NCBI RefSeq assembly: GCF_017355935.1 | Contig: NZ_JAFIQT010000008.1 | Span: forward strand, 124,001-188,000 | Source of the DNA: Telluribacter humicola | GTDB lineage: Bacteria > Bacteroidota > Bacteroidia > Cytophagales > Spirosomataceae | Direction: 5' to 3' | Length of the DNA stretch: 64,000 bases | Shown here: piece after piece, positions 27,182-36,186 of the stretch | Layout of the letters: each line of letters begins with the position of its first letter | Position numbering within the stretch: the stretch's first letter is position 1 | Position numbers and translations under genes: made by a program | Notes under the pieces: model-generated | The model's database searches: none | Seen by the model: the letters and a program-made list of their open reading frames with translations, nothing else | Told to the model about the DNA's origin: nothing

Positions 27182-27246
27182 TAATTACTGATAGCGAAAT
27201 GAAAAAATAGCTTCAGACCAGGCCTTACAAGTGGCCAATCCGGCTG

Positions 27247-27254
27247 CAAATATA
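27247..27254 (-). promoter_or_regulatory. -7 box before thrA
   Basis: Reads TATATTTG on the minus strand, a full TAnnTTTG match, 66 bp upstream of the thrA start. A TTCG lies 21 bp further upstream as a weak -33 element. Confidence 0.45.
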
Positions 27255-27425
27255 GTAATTCGTAGGCTGTCAGGACGAAGCGGGCCAAAAACTATAAGGA
27301 TTCGACGTATTTAGTTTTGGAAAAAATAAAGATATTAGAGATTTGGGGAGCAGGTACTTCCGGTACCTCGCCACTCGATCATGTTCTGCCCTATTCTCTG
27401 CCTCCCTTAATCTGACCTGATACCT

Positions 27426-28706
27426 ATGCTGTACCGCTACCGAGTGCTGATCTTCTTGTTTTCGCTCTCCATGATTACCTACCTCGACCGGGTGTGTATA
27501 TCGGTAGTGGGTAAGCGGATGAAAGATGACATGGACCTGACCAATGAGCAGTTCGGCTGGATACTGGGAGCTTTCTCGCTGGCGTATGCCCTGTTTGAAG
27601 TACCTACCGGTGCCCTCGGTGATTGGTTAGGGCCACGAAAGGTCTTGCTGCGGGTGGTATTGTGGTGGTCGGTATTTACCGCGCTCACTGGTGTCGCTTC
27701 TGGACTCATCATGCTTATTGCTATTCGCTTCCTGTTCGGAATGGGCGAGGCGGGGGCTTATCCCAATAGCTCCATTGTCATCGCCCGCTGGTTTCCAGCC
27801 GTCGAGACGGGGCGGGCGCAGGCTTTTATATGGGCGGCAGGGCGACTGGGCGGTGCTTTGGCTCCTCTGGTGGTGGTACCGCTGGCGGCTTCACTGGGCT
27901 GGCGGGCATCGTTCTGGGTAATGGGTCTGATTGGGGTGGTGTGGGCAGTGGTGTGGTACCAGTGGTTCAGAGACTTTCCGCGCGAGAAAAAGGGCATCTC
28001 CGAAAATGAACTGGCCTACATTCAGGAGCATCGGCGCTTTCGCGTACAGGCGCACGGACTGGCATGGGGCGCCCTGCTGCGGAGTCGCAACCTATGGGCG
28101 CTCGTACTGATGTTCCACTTCTACATGTACGGAGCGTACTTCTTTTACAGCTGGTTACCCATCTACCTGCAGGAGGGGCGCCAATTTACCGAAAATGAAA
28201 TGCAGTTCTTTACCACACTTCCTTTCATCTCAGGAGCTATCGGGTGTTTCATGGGAGGCTTTATCAGCGACTGGCTGGTGAAGCGCTTCGGGTTGCGCAT
28301 AGGCCGGGCCAGTGTAGGAATGGTAGGCATGGGTTTGTCGAGCCTGGTGATGTGGGTTTCGGCTCTTTCAGAAGATAACCTTACGGCGGCCTATCTGCTG
28401 TCGGCGGGGATGCTGTTTAAAGACCTGACCTTACCCGTATCCTTCGCGGTATGTGTGGATATTGGTAAAAGCCGGGCCGGAACGGTGTCCGGTACCATGA
28501 ATATGATCGGGCAGTTGGGAGGCTTTTTTCTGGCGGTGTTCTTTGGGAGAATTGTGGATCTGTCCGGTGACTACAACTATCCGCTCTACATCATAGGTAC
28601 CCTGCTCGGCTTCAGCAGTCTGCTGTGGCTGGTGATTGATCCAACGCAGGAACTGTGGGAGCATGAGCAAACGCAGAAAGTGGATACAGGGCTGCTGGAT
28701 GGCTAA
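27426..28706 (+). CDS. MFS transporter, anion:cation symporter (ACS) family
   Basis: 426 residues, twelve membrane segments. MITYLDRVCISV in helix 1, GWILGAFSLAYALFEVPTGALGDWLGPRKVL covering the inter-helix loop, and GMGEAGAYPNSSIVIARWFP are typical of the ACS group (hexuronate, galactonate, glucarate and phthalate transporters). Probably imports a sugar acid or other organic anion with protons. It stands alone, divergent from thrA, so the substrate cannot be inferred from neighbours. Confidence 0.88.
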   Translation: MLYRYRVLIFLFSLSMITYLDRVCISVVGKRMKDDMDLTNEQFGWILGAFSLAYALFEVPTGALGDWLGPRKVLLRVVLWWSVFTALTGVASGLIMLIAIRFLFGMGEAGAYPNSSIVIARWFPAVETGRAQAFIWAAGRLGGALAPLVVVPLAASLGWRASFWVMGLIGVVWAVVWYQWFRDFPREKKGISENELAYIQEHRRFRVQAHGLAWGALLRSRNLWALVLMFHFYMYGAYFFYSWLPIYLQEGRQFTENEMQFFTTLPFISGAIGCFMGGFISDWLVKRFGLRIGRASVGMVGMGLSSLVMWVSALSEDNLTAAYLLSAGMLFKDLTLPVSFAVCVDIGKSRAGTVSGTMNMIGQLGGFFLAVFFGRIVDLSGDYNYPLYIIGTLLGFSSLLWLVIDPTQELWEHEQTQKVDTGLLDG

Positions 28707-28734
28707 ACCAATACATTTTATAGATAAGGATAAT

Positions 28735-29472
28735 TTAGAACTCAAAGACCAGCCCCGCTCCGGTATTGAGTACTCCTATAAAGCGCCACTTGCTCTGTAG
28801 GGATTTGATAGGGCCTATATCGCCTACTATTGCGTAAGTCGGTACATCTTTAAAGTACATATTGGAACCGATCCATTGGCCTGTGATCTGGAAACGGAGC
28901 CGGTTCGATATAGGTACACTAGCACTACCCCCAGCGCCATACCCCAACGCTTTAGTACTGCCTTGTGCTACCCGGGCCTCCACCGGATTACGCCCCGTGG
29001 AGGAGGTGCCAATAACCGATAGCCCCGGTGATCTGGCAAATGCCACTCCTAGCTGTACGTGCCCTTCCAGCATGACAGGACCCGTGCGAAGATACACCGC
29101 AGGGCCAGCCAGTACCGAACCAAAAAGCCACTTGGTTACATCGGTCTGCCAGGTATAGGTATCCCTGTTGGGGAGCAGAATACTGTATTGTTCTATGAGG
29201 GGATCCGCGTTGGTTTTGTTTATATTCAGGCTTCCTGACAGGCGTACACCCAACCAGGAGCTAAAACGTTGTTCGTAGCTAAGCTCACCAAAGTATCCTG
29301 AACCCGCCAGACCCGCTTCCGGGTCGCTGAACTGCTTGCTGGCAAATTTGCCGATGGGAATGCTGTAACCGCCAGAGAAAGAAATAGCGCGAGGAGCTGT
29401 ACTTTGTGCCCATCCGCTTGTGGTTATGCCAAAGAAAAGGATGGCGTACAGTAAATGGACAGGTGGACGCAT
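28735..29472 (-). CDS. Outer-membrane beta-barrel protein, coupled to the McrB-like gene
   Basis: 245 residues with a signal peptide (MRPPVHLLYAILFFGITTSGWAQ) and alternating aromatic/polar strands ending in TGAGLVFEF, the aromatic C-terminal strand of an outer-membrane barrel. SGGYSIPIGKFASKQF and GYFGELSYEQRFSSWLGVRLSGSLNI are typical of the OmpA-like or Lom-like barrels common in the phylum. Its ATG is one base after the stop of the McrB-like gene, so the two are translationally coupled. Role unknown. Confidence 0.78.
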   Translation of the reverse strand: MRPPVHLLYAILFFGITTSGWAQSTAPRAISFSGGYSIPIGKFASKQFSDPEAGLAGSGYFGELSYEQRFSSWLGVRLSGSLNINKTNADPLIEQYSILLPNRDTYTWQTDVTKWLFGSVLAGPAVYLRTGPVMLEGHVQLGVAFARSPGLSVIGTSSTGRNPVEARVAQGSTKALGYGAGGSASVPISNRLRFQITGQWIGSNMYFKDVPTYAIVGDIGPIKSLQSKWRFIGVLNTGAGLVFEF

Positions 29473-29473
29473 A

Positions 29474-31063
29474 CTAGCTGACAGGTTTTTGGTATATGTA
29501 CAGAAATGCTTCTTTAGGTACCTGATCGTACTCCTTTCGGGTCAGGAAAGGGTTGATTTCGTACAGGTAAGGCTCGTTGTGATGAAGGACTTCTTCACCA
29601 AAGAGCTCGCGCTCGGGCAGGGTAATACGGCGCACCAGTTGCTCATTAAACGATTTTCCCCAACGTATGTTGTCGCCCAGTACAAGCTGTATTTTTTCCC
29701 AGTCGTCATAAAAGTACTCCCGAAGCAGGGGGATGATCTTCATTCTGAATACCTCACACAGCCCCGCGTACGACTGGACCGGCAACAGATAAGCGTGCCC
29801 CAGCGTATGATCCCGGTCGTAGAGGGCTTCGATGCGCTGGTTGATGGTGGCTAAAAGCTGCCGCAAGTCTATGCCCTCAATAGTACGTCCGGCCAGTAGC
29901 TCCGGTTCGGGAGCATACTCTTCAAAGTCAAAACGGCGACGCAGGGCCGTATCCAGCAGGGCGATGGAGCGATCGGCTGTATTCATACTTCCGGCTACAT
30001 AGAGGTTGGCCGGTATGCCAAAGCGGCCCCGCGAGTAGGGAAGCTGAACACTCTGCTCATAGGTACTTCCCAACCTTTTGTCCGGTTCAAGCAGGGTGAT
30101 CAGTTCGCCCAGTACGGCTGACACGTTGGCGCGGTTGATTTCATCAATCACCAGCAGCACCGGTTCGGCTTCGGCAAAGCGCTGGCGTCGGTTGTCAGAG
30201 GTATCACTCAGGCAGCCCTCAAAAGAACTGTAACCTGCTTTGCGAAGCGCCTCCAGACAGGCTTCGTAGAAAATGCCCTTTTTGATCTGGTAGCTTACCT
30301 GACCACCAACTACCTCGGGTCGGATACCTTCCATAAACTCCTCGTAGCTAAATGAGGGGTGGAACGTAACGGAGTAGTGGCTTTTCACCTCCTGCATCAG
30401 CTGCTGTAAACGGTAGGTTTTGCCCGTGCCCGGCGGGCCAAACAGGATGTAGTTGAGCGGGATACTGAGTTGGGTTCGGGTCTTGGACGAAACATAGCTT
30501 TCGCTGCGCTCTTCTACCTGACTGGCAGCTCGATCGTCGTCGGTACTGGCTGGATTACTTACCCGCATGAGTAGTTCACCCCGAAAAGCTTCGTCCATGG
30601 CGGCCCGGTAAGCCGAGTCGTTGTGGTGGTCCCGCTTAGGGCTTTGGGCCATCTTTTCGGCTATTTCATTGATGCAGTCCTGCCATGCCTTCTGGACCAG
30701 CGGGTTTTCGATCCAGTGTTTCTGCTCGTAGGGGATCTGCAGGTGTATATACCGGCTGCTTCTGGTAAAATTGACGAATGAAAACTGATTTAATTCGGAG
30801 AGTTGGATGCTGCCATCGTGCTTAATCAGTAGCAAAAGGTGCACGCCTTTTTCGCGCCGGATGGCCAGAGCAATGTTGGAATTTACGTTGGCCGATATCA
30901 TTTTATCCTTGCGGACTACGATGGCCAGACGGTTATCATTTTCAGAAAGACTATGGTACTCAATCAGGTCGTGGAGCAATTTGAAAAAGATACGGCAGGC
31001 TTCGGGCTGGTTGATTTCCCGCAGTTTTTTGATCAGTTGTTCTCTCTCTTCGTCTTTAGGCAT
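29474..31063 (-). CDS. McrB-like AAA+ NTPase without McrC
   Basis: 529 residues from the ATG with complement 31061-31063. The C-terminal AAA+ domain has Walker A GPPGTGKT (209-216), Walker B VLLVIDEINRAN, the McrB hallmark GSMNTADRSIALLDTALRRRFDF and a tail with the conserved GHAYLLP-like segment. The N-terminal 200 residues form a separate domain that may bind DNA or another target. In McrBC restriction this motor drives the nuclease McrC; no mcrC follows. Instead an outer-membrane barrel gene starts one base after its stop. A stand-alone McrB-like ATPase could serve another defence or housekeeping role. Confidence 0.85.
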   Translation of the reverse strand: MPKDEEREQLIKKLREINQPEACRIFFKLLHDLIEYHSLSENDNRLAIVVRKDKMISANVNSNIALAIRREKGVHLLLLIKHDGSIQLSELNQFSFVNFTRSSRYIHLQIPYEQKHWIENPLVQKAWQDCINEIAEKMAQSPKRDHHNDSAYRAAMDEAFRGELLMRVSNPASTDDDRAASQVEERSESYVSSKTRTQLSIPLNYILFGPPGTGKTYRLQQLMQEVKSHYSVTFHPSFSYEEFMEGIRPEVVGGQVSYQIKKGIFYEACLEALRKAGYSSFEGCLSDTSDNRRQRFAEAEPVLLVIDEINRANVSAVLGELITLLEPDKRLGSTYEQSVQLPYSRGRFGIPANLYVAGSMNTADRSIALLDTALRRRFDFEEYAPEPELLAGRTIEGIDLRQLLATINQRIEALYDRDHTLGHAYLLPVQSYAGLCEVFRMKIIPLLREYFYDDWEKIQLVLGDNIRWGKSFNEQLVRRITLPERELFGEEVLHHNEPYLYEINPFLTRKEYDQVPKEAFLYIYQKPVS

Positions 31064-31244
31064 AGTCTGTATTACCAATTGGTGAGCCAATATACACAAA
31101 AACCTACTGCTCTTACCAAGCGGCTTTTAAGGCCATCCAGTGGATAAATTTCTACATTCCATCCTAAAACGAATGCGCCATTACCGTGGGTATCTATTGG
31201 TACGGAATTATTGCATACCTAATCAGAAAACACAGACTATTGAT

Positions 31245-31493
31245 ATGGACAGGAACGAAATGAACAAAGAAACCCATGCGACCAAAAGCACCGCCAGTAC
31301 CAGAAGAATCTGGATCTGGGTGATTGGCGCAGGGATTATCTTATCGGCGATTGCTCACTTTGGCGGATGGTTCTATCATGATCTTGATATGACTCCTACC
31401 ACAACACCACAAGAGGAAATTGTACCCTCGGATACAGTCAGGGGAGACGTAATTGTAAATCCGGATACGTCGGCTACCGATGTACGACGGTAG
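31245..31493 (+). CDS. Small single-pass membrane protein
   Basis: 82 residues from the ATG at 31245; another ATG at 31260 is equally possible and the 35 codons further upstream look non-coding. One membrane segment (IWIWVIGAGIILSAIAHFGGW) is followed by an acidic, threonine-rich periplasmic tail. No known family. It is divergent from the McrB-like gene and convergent with the D-lactate-dehydrogenase-like gene. Confidence 0.5.
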   Translation: MDRNEMNKETHATKSTASTRRIWIWVIGAGIILSAIAHFGGWFYHDLDMTPTTTPQEEIVPSDTVRGDVIVNPDTSATDVRR

Positions 31494-31511
31494 CACCTTA
31501 TGGGTGCTACC
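31489..31511. terminator. Hairpin carrying both stop codons of convergent genes
   Basis: GGTAGCACC (31489-31497) pairs with GGTGCTACC (31503-31511). The plus-strand gene stops with the TAG in the left arm (31491-31493) and the minus-strand gene stops with the TAG complementary to 31507-31509 in the right arm. Confidence 0.6.
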
Positions 31512-34458
31512 TTAGCGCTTCCCACAGAATCTCCACCGGATGTAAGGCTTTACGTCCGGTTCCGTCCTTAATCTGATGGCGACAACTCGTGCCCGGGGCT
31601 GCAATAATGACCTCTTCGGGTTGTTGACGTACCGTTGGAAAAAGTACCAGTTCACCAATTTTCATTGAGACATCATAATGCTCTGCTTCGTACCCAAATG
31701 ATCCGGCCATACCACAGCAGCCGGACGGAATAAGCTGTACATCATAGTTTGCTGGCAACGAAAGAGCCTTCTTAGCGGGCACCAGCGAGGAGAGAGCCTT
31801 CTGGTGGCAATGTCCGTGTAATTTGATAAGTCGCTTTTCAGTCGTGAAAGCGTCTTTTTTTATGCGCTTCCCTTCTATTTCACGGGCTATAAATTCTTCG
31901 AACAGCAGGCTATGTTCCGCTATGCGGCGCGCGTCTTCAACCAGGTGCTCCGGCATCAGGTCCAGGTACTCATCACGGAACGTCAGGATAGCCGAGGGCT
32001 CTATACCAATCAGTGGAGTATCCGCTGTAATCAGCTCTTTCAGCAGCTCTACATTCTGAATAGCGATCTGCTGGGCTTCCTTTACAAACCCTTTGGAAAG
32101 ATAAGTCCTGCCTGACTCGCTATGCTGGGGAATGATTACCTCGTACCCTAGCTTTTCGAGCAGGAGTACTGTTTTCTGCCCTATTTCTACATCATTATAA
32201 TCCGTAAACTCATCACAGAATAGATATACCTTGCCGGAAGGGCTGCTTTCTGAATTCTTCCGGTGCTGCTTGTACCAGTTGCGTAGGGTAGTAGAGGCCA
32301 GGGCAGGCATGGTACGGTCAGGGTGGAAGCCGACGGTGCGGTTAGCTACGCGTCGCAGGGCCGGATTTCCAAATACAGCGTTATACGCCCAGGGAGCCAG
32401 GGAAGCCAGCTTCATTTGCTTAGTGAAGTTAGCGATGAGCTTAGCCCGGGCGGGTGCTCCGTGTTTGTCGTACTGCTGCTGGGTAAACTCGGCCTTCATC
32501 TTACCTACATCTACCGTAGAAGGACACTCGGCCTTGCAACCCTTGCACGAGAGGCACAGGTCCAGCGTTTCCTTCACCATATCCGCACTGGTAGCATCCT
32601 CCTTGGGACTGGGCCATGCAGTATAGAACTGCCGCAGCATGTTAGCGCGGGCGCGTGTGGTATCTTTTTCGCTGCGGGTGGCCATAAAGCTGGGGCACAT
32701 GGTACCCCCGCTTAGTTGTGACTTTCGGCAGTCACCGGAGCCGCTGCACTTTTCGGCCAGGCGCAGTATACTTTCGTCTTTGGAGAAGTCAAAGGTAGTC
32801 TTGGGGGCGGGGGCCGCGTAGTCGGGAAGGTACCGGAGCGACTCGTTCATAGGTGGCGTGTCGACGATTTTGTTAGCGTTGAATACCCCGTTAGGGTCCC
32901 AGATACGCTTTACCTGCCGGAACATCTCGTATACCTCCTCGCCCATCATGAAGGGGATAAACTCGCCCCGCAGGCGTCCGTCGCCGTGCTCGCCCGAGAG
33001 GGCACCGTTGTACTTCTTGACCAAAACGGCTGTATCCGCCAGTACCTGTCTGAACTGTTGCTTGCCTTCGCTGGTCTTGAGGTTGATCATGGGCTCTACG
33101 TGCAGCTCGCCGGCTCCCGCGTGGGCGTAGTAGGAGGCATGCAGGCCGTGCCGGGTCAGTAGTTGCTCCACATCCGCTATGTAGTCAGGTAGGTCCTCAA
33201 CGGCCACGGCGCAGTCTTCAATAAGGTTGACGGGCTGGGTGTCGCCGGGTAGGTTACGGATCAGGCCGAGGCCTGCCTTACGAATATCCCAGGCTTTAGT
33301 GGCGTCGGCTCCGAACAGGAGCGGATGAGCGTAGCCCAGCTGTTCCTGTTGCAGGTCGGCAATAAGAGATACGGCTTTCTGCTTGACTTCCTCTTCGGTA
33401 TCTCCCCAAAACTCCACCATCAGCAGGGCCGCCGGGTCGCCTTCCAGGAAGAAGCGGTTCTTGGAGTACTCGTGGTGATCTTTGGTGAAGTCCATGATGT
33501 ACTTGTCCACTAACTCGGAGGCCTTGGGCTGGTGCTTCATAGCTACACGGTTGACGTGCAGAGCTTCGGCCAGCGTGGTAGTATGCACGCACAGTACCCC
33601 TACGGCAGCCGGAGGGACATCTACCAGTCCTATCTTTATTTCTGTGACAAAGCAGAGGGTACCTTCTGAACCGGCTATGAGGTGACACAGGTTGATGTTT
33701 TGGTTCTCGAAACCCTTCACCAGGGCATCCAGAGCATAGCCGGAGTTGCGGCGCGTGACGGTGGGCTTCGGAAACTGCTTTTTGATCAGTTCCTGATCCA
33801 CCGGGTTGGACAGCATGCCCCACATACCCGCGTAGATGGCCTGTTCGCGCTTGCTGTTGGCTCCTTTATCGGCTAGTTTTTTAACAAAGTCTCCTGTACT
33901 GAGGTTATGAAAGGTGGCCTCACTACCGTCCGACAGCAGGACTTTTACTTCCAGCAGATGGTCGCGGGTGGTGCCCCAGGTGATGGAGTGTAGTCCGCAG
34001 GAGTTATTCCCAACCATTCCCCCGATCATAGCGCGGTTGGCGGTAGAGGTTTCCGGTCCAAACAAGAGCCCGTAGGGTGCCAGGTGCTTGTTAAGATCGT
34101 CACGAATAACGCCCGGTTGTACGCGTACCCACTTCTCCTCCGCATTGATTTCCAGTATCTGACCAAAGTACTTTGATATATCCACCACGATGCCTTTCCC
34201 AACTACCTGTCCGGCCAGTGATGTACCAGCCGCCCGTGGAATGAGCGTTACCTTTTGCTTATTGGCGAAGTCAATAAGACGACGAATATCTTCCACCGTA
34301 CGGGGAAGTGCTACGGCGAGGGGGAGCTCCTGATAGACAGAGGCATCCGTAGCGTACAGGTGGCGCTGCGCCTGGTGCAGGGTAGAGTCGTCGTAGTAGA
34401 GCTCACCTTCAAAAGCGGACCGAAGGGTATTAAACTGGAACAGGGATACGCGGTTCAT
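31507..34458 (-). CDS. FAD- and Fe-S-containing dehydrogenase (D-lactate dehydrogenase / glycolate oxidase-like fusion)
   Basis: 983 residues. An N-terminal FAD-binding domain (PRAAGTSLAGQVVGKGIVVDISKYF, then GPETSTANRAMIGGMVGNNSCG) and FAD-oxidase C-terminal domain (HAGAGELHVEPMINLKTSEG, SGEHGDGRLRGEF) are fused to a ferredoxin-type part with CSGSGDCRK...CPSFMATRSEKDTTRARANMLR and CLSCKGCKAECPSTVD (two 4Fe-4S sites), and a C-terminal CCG-like domain (HGHCHQKAL, SGCCGMAGSFGYE). The GlcD-GlcF type fusion oxidises a 2-hydroxy acid, most likely D-lactate, and passes electrons to the respiratory chain. Exact substrate not decided. Confidence 0.9.
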   Translation of the reverse strand: MNRVSLFQFNTLRSAFEGELYYDDSTLHQAQRHLYATDASVYQELPLAVALPRTVEDIRRLIDFANKQKVTLIPRAAGTSLAGQVVGKGIVVDISKYFGQILEINAEEKWVRVQPGVIRDDLNKHLAPYGLLFGPETSTANRAMIGGMVGNNSCGLHSITWGTTRDHLLEVKVLLSDGSEATFHNLSTGDFVKKLADKGANSKREQAIYAGMWGMLSNPVDQELIKKQFPKPTVTRRNSGYALDALVKGFENQNINLCHLIAGSEGTLCFVTEIKIGLVDVPPAAVGVLCVHTTTLAEALHVNRVAMKHQPKASELVDKYIMDFTKDHHEYSKNRFFLEGDPAALLMVEFWGDTEEEVKQKAVSLIADLQQEQLGYAHPLLFGADATKAWDIRKAGLGLIRNLPGDTQPVNLIEDCAVAVEDLPDYIADVEQLLTRHGLHASYYAHAGAGELHVEPMINLKTSEGKQQFRQVLADTAVLVKKYNGALSGEHGDGRLRGEFIPFMMGEEVYEMFRQVKRIWDPNGVFNANKIVDTPPMNESLRYLPDYAAPAPKTTFDFSKDESILRLAEKCSGSGDCRKSQLSGGTMCPSFMATRSEKDTTRARANMLRQFYTAWPSPKEDATSADMVKETLDLCLSCKGCKAECPSTVDVGKMKAEFTQQQYDKHGAPARAKLIANFTKQMKLASLAPWAYNAVFGNPALRRVANRTVGFHPDRTMPALASTTLRNWYKQHRKNSESSPSGKVYLFCDEFTDYNDVEIGQKTVLLLEKLGYEVIIPQHSESGRTYLSKGFVKEAQQIAIQNVELLKELITADTPLIGIEPSAILTFRDEYLDLMPEHLVEDARRIAEHSLLFEEFIAREIEGKRIKKDAFTTEKRLIKLHGHCHQKALSSLVPAKKALSLPANYDVQLIPSGCCGMAGSFGYEAEHYDVSMKIGELVLFPTVRQQPEEVIIAAPGTSCRHQIKDGTGRKALHPVEILWEALR

Positions 34459-34615
34459 GTACTATCTGAATGATTGCTTATGCAAAAGTAATAGGGGCGG
34501 CGCCATTTTAGACGGGCCTACAGGTCAAAGATCGCTATATACGCCACATAACTACGCTGGCAAACTTTTTTTATTACAGCAGCTACTAAACAACAACCTT
34601 ACGTACAGGATCTAT

Positions 34616-36103
34616 ATGAAAATCAACAAAGCGATTCTGGCTCTGCTGAGCCTGCTGGCCGGGTCTGCGACCTGGGCTCAAAACATAGCCCGCGTGACTG
34701 TAACAGCGCCGGATGGCCTGAATCAGAAGGTGTCCTTAACGGCAGAGCGGGTCAAGTTCCATGAGACACTGGGTATGGGCCTGGCCGATACGGAGTTTGA
34801 TAACCTGGGAGTAGTGGACCTTAGTACCCAGAATAACGGAGTGTTTGACATCAAACTGGATCAGCCAACTCTGGTACGGATGACCCTGCCTCCATCGGGT
34901 GCCGCCGGTGGCTCTAACGAGGGGAGAACGCAGCTCCTGTACCTGAAACCGGGTGATAACCTGACGGTAAAACTAAATGCTGACCGGAGCATGGAGTTTT
35001 TGGGTAACAGTGCTGCATACCAGCAGCTCCTGCGCGACTACTACCGCGAAAACCATTTCCAGTACCTGCCGGCTTATGGCTATAAGCCTACGCAGGTAGA
35101 TAACCAGGCCATCCTGAAGCAGAGTGATAGCCTGCAGCAGCTACGCCGGACCCGCTACAACGAGTTTAAGTCATCCACCAATGTAGACAAAGCCTTTGAT
35201 GCGTACGTGCAGGCGGCCTCTATGACGGAGCCTTATCTATTACAGGCACTGGTGATGGACCGCGACATGCGTAAGAACCGTCCGGTGAAGCTGACAGCCG
35301 ACGAGCAGAAGAAGCTAACAGAACTCACTCTGCAGAATTTTAAACTTATGCCCGATGAGGCACTGATCAGCCAGACCTACCGCAACGAGCTGCGAAACTG
35401 GATACAACTACAGGCTACTCAGGGGGCACAGGGCAGTACCGAAGGGCATAATGCGCTGAGTCAGCAGGCGTTGCAAAAGGCGTATCAACTAACGCAGGAG
35501 AAACTTAAAGACTACCCCCGCCAGCGGGAGTACCTCTCGACTTACTGGCTCAACCTGGCCAGTACAGCCTATCCGACCACGCAGACCGCCCGTACCATTC
35601 TGGCTGACTACCGGAAAGCCTATCCGCAGTCTCAGCAGATCGCTTACTTTGAAGATTGGCTTAACACCAGAGACCAGCTCAAAGATGGTACCATGGCTCC
35701 GGATGTAGCTTTAATGGGTGTAGATAGTACCCCAGTTTCTATAAGCAGTCTAAAGGGAAATCCGATGGTACTGGCTTTTGCCTTCAATCTGAAACAGCAC
35801 GAGCCATCCCTGAAAGCGCTGGAAGAAAGCTATAAGGATAAGGTTAACTTTGTATATGTGAGTGTGGCACCGGGCATTCCCTTCACTACCTGGAAAAAGT
35901 ACGCTGAGGCGCGTCCGGGGGTAATGCACCTGTGGGCATCTCCAAAGGCTATTGAAGAGCTGAAAGATAAGTATGCCATAACGCCCAATCATCCGTTCGT
36001 ACTGATCGATGCGCAGGGCCATATCGCCAACCGCTGGATACCAATGGGCTTTCCCGAAAGTAAGGTGCTGAAGACTGAACTCGATAGGGTAGCCGGAAAG
36101 TAG
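34616..36103 (+). CDS. TlpA-like thioredoxin-fold protein lacking catalytic cysteines
   Basis: 495 residues from the ATG at 34616, which gives a signal peptide (MKINKAILALLSLLAGSATWAQ); 53 upstream in-frame codons are dropped. The N-terminal 130 residues resemble a DUF4369-like beta domain, the middle is helical, and the C-terminal 140 residues are a thioredoxin fold: APDVALMGVDSTPVSISSLKGNPMVLAFAF followed by KDKVNFVYVSVA and a cis-Pro region NHPFVLIDAQG. The CxxC active site is absent (FNLKQHEP occupies its place), so disulfide chemistry is unlikely. Exported to the periplasm. Confidence 0.8.
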   Translation: MKINKAILALLSLLAGSATWAQNIARVTVTAPDGLNQKVSLTAERVKFHETLGMGLADTEFDNLGVVDLSTQNNGVFDIKLDQPTLVRMTLPPSGAAGGSNEGRTQLLYLKPGDNLTVKLNADRSMEFLGNSAAYQQLLRDYYRENHFQYLPAYGYKPTQVDNQAILKQSDSLQQLRRTRYNEFKSSTNVDKAFDAYVQAASMTEPYLLQALVMDRDMRKNRPVKLTADEQKKLTELTLQNFKLMPDEALISQTYRNELRNWIQLQATQGAQGSTEGHNALSQQALQKAYQLTQEKLKDYPRQREYLSTYWLNLASTAYPTTQTARTILADYRKAYPQSQQIAYFEDWLNTRDQLKDGTMAPDVALMGVDSTPVSISSLKGNPMVLAFAFNLKQHEPSLKALEESYKDKVNFVYVSVAPGIPFTTWKKYAEARPGVMHLWASPKAIEELKDKYAITPNHPFVLIDAQGHIANRWIPMGFPESKVLKTELDRVAGK

Positions 36104-36186
36104 ATAATAAGGCTACCTTCGTATCTTCGATCAACGATGGGTGTAGTACATTATTCAGCGTCTGACTCCACTATGATACACTTATA

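Noticed and set aside
27182-27425. Threonine/isoleucine leader-peptide attenuator before thrA
   Set aside because: No run of Thr/Ile codons in a short frame and no terminator/antiterminator pair was visible.
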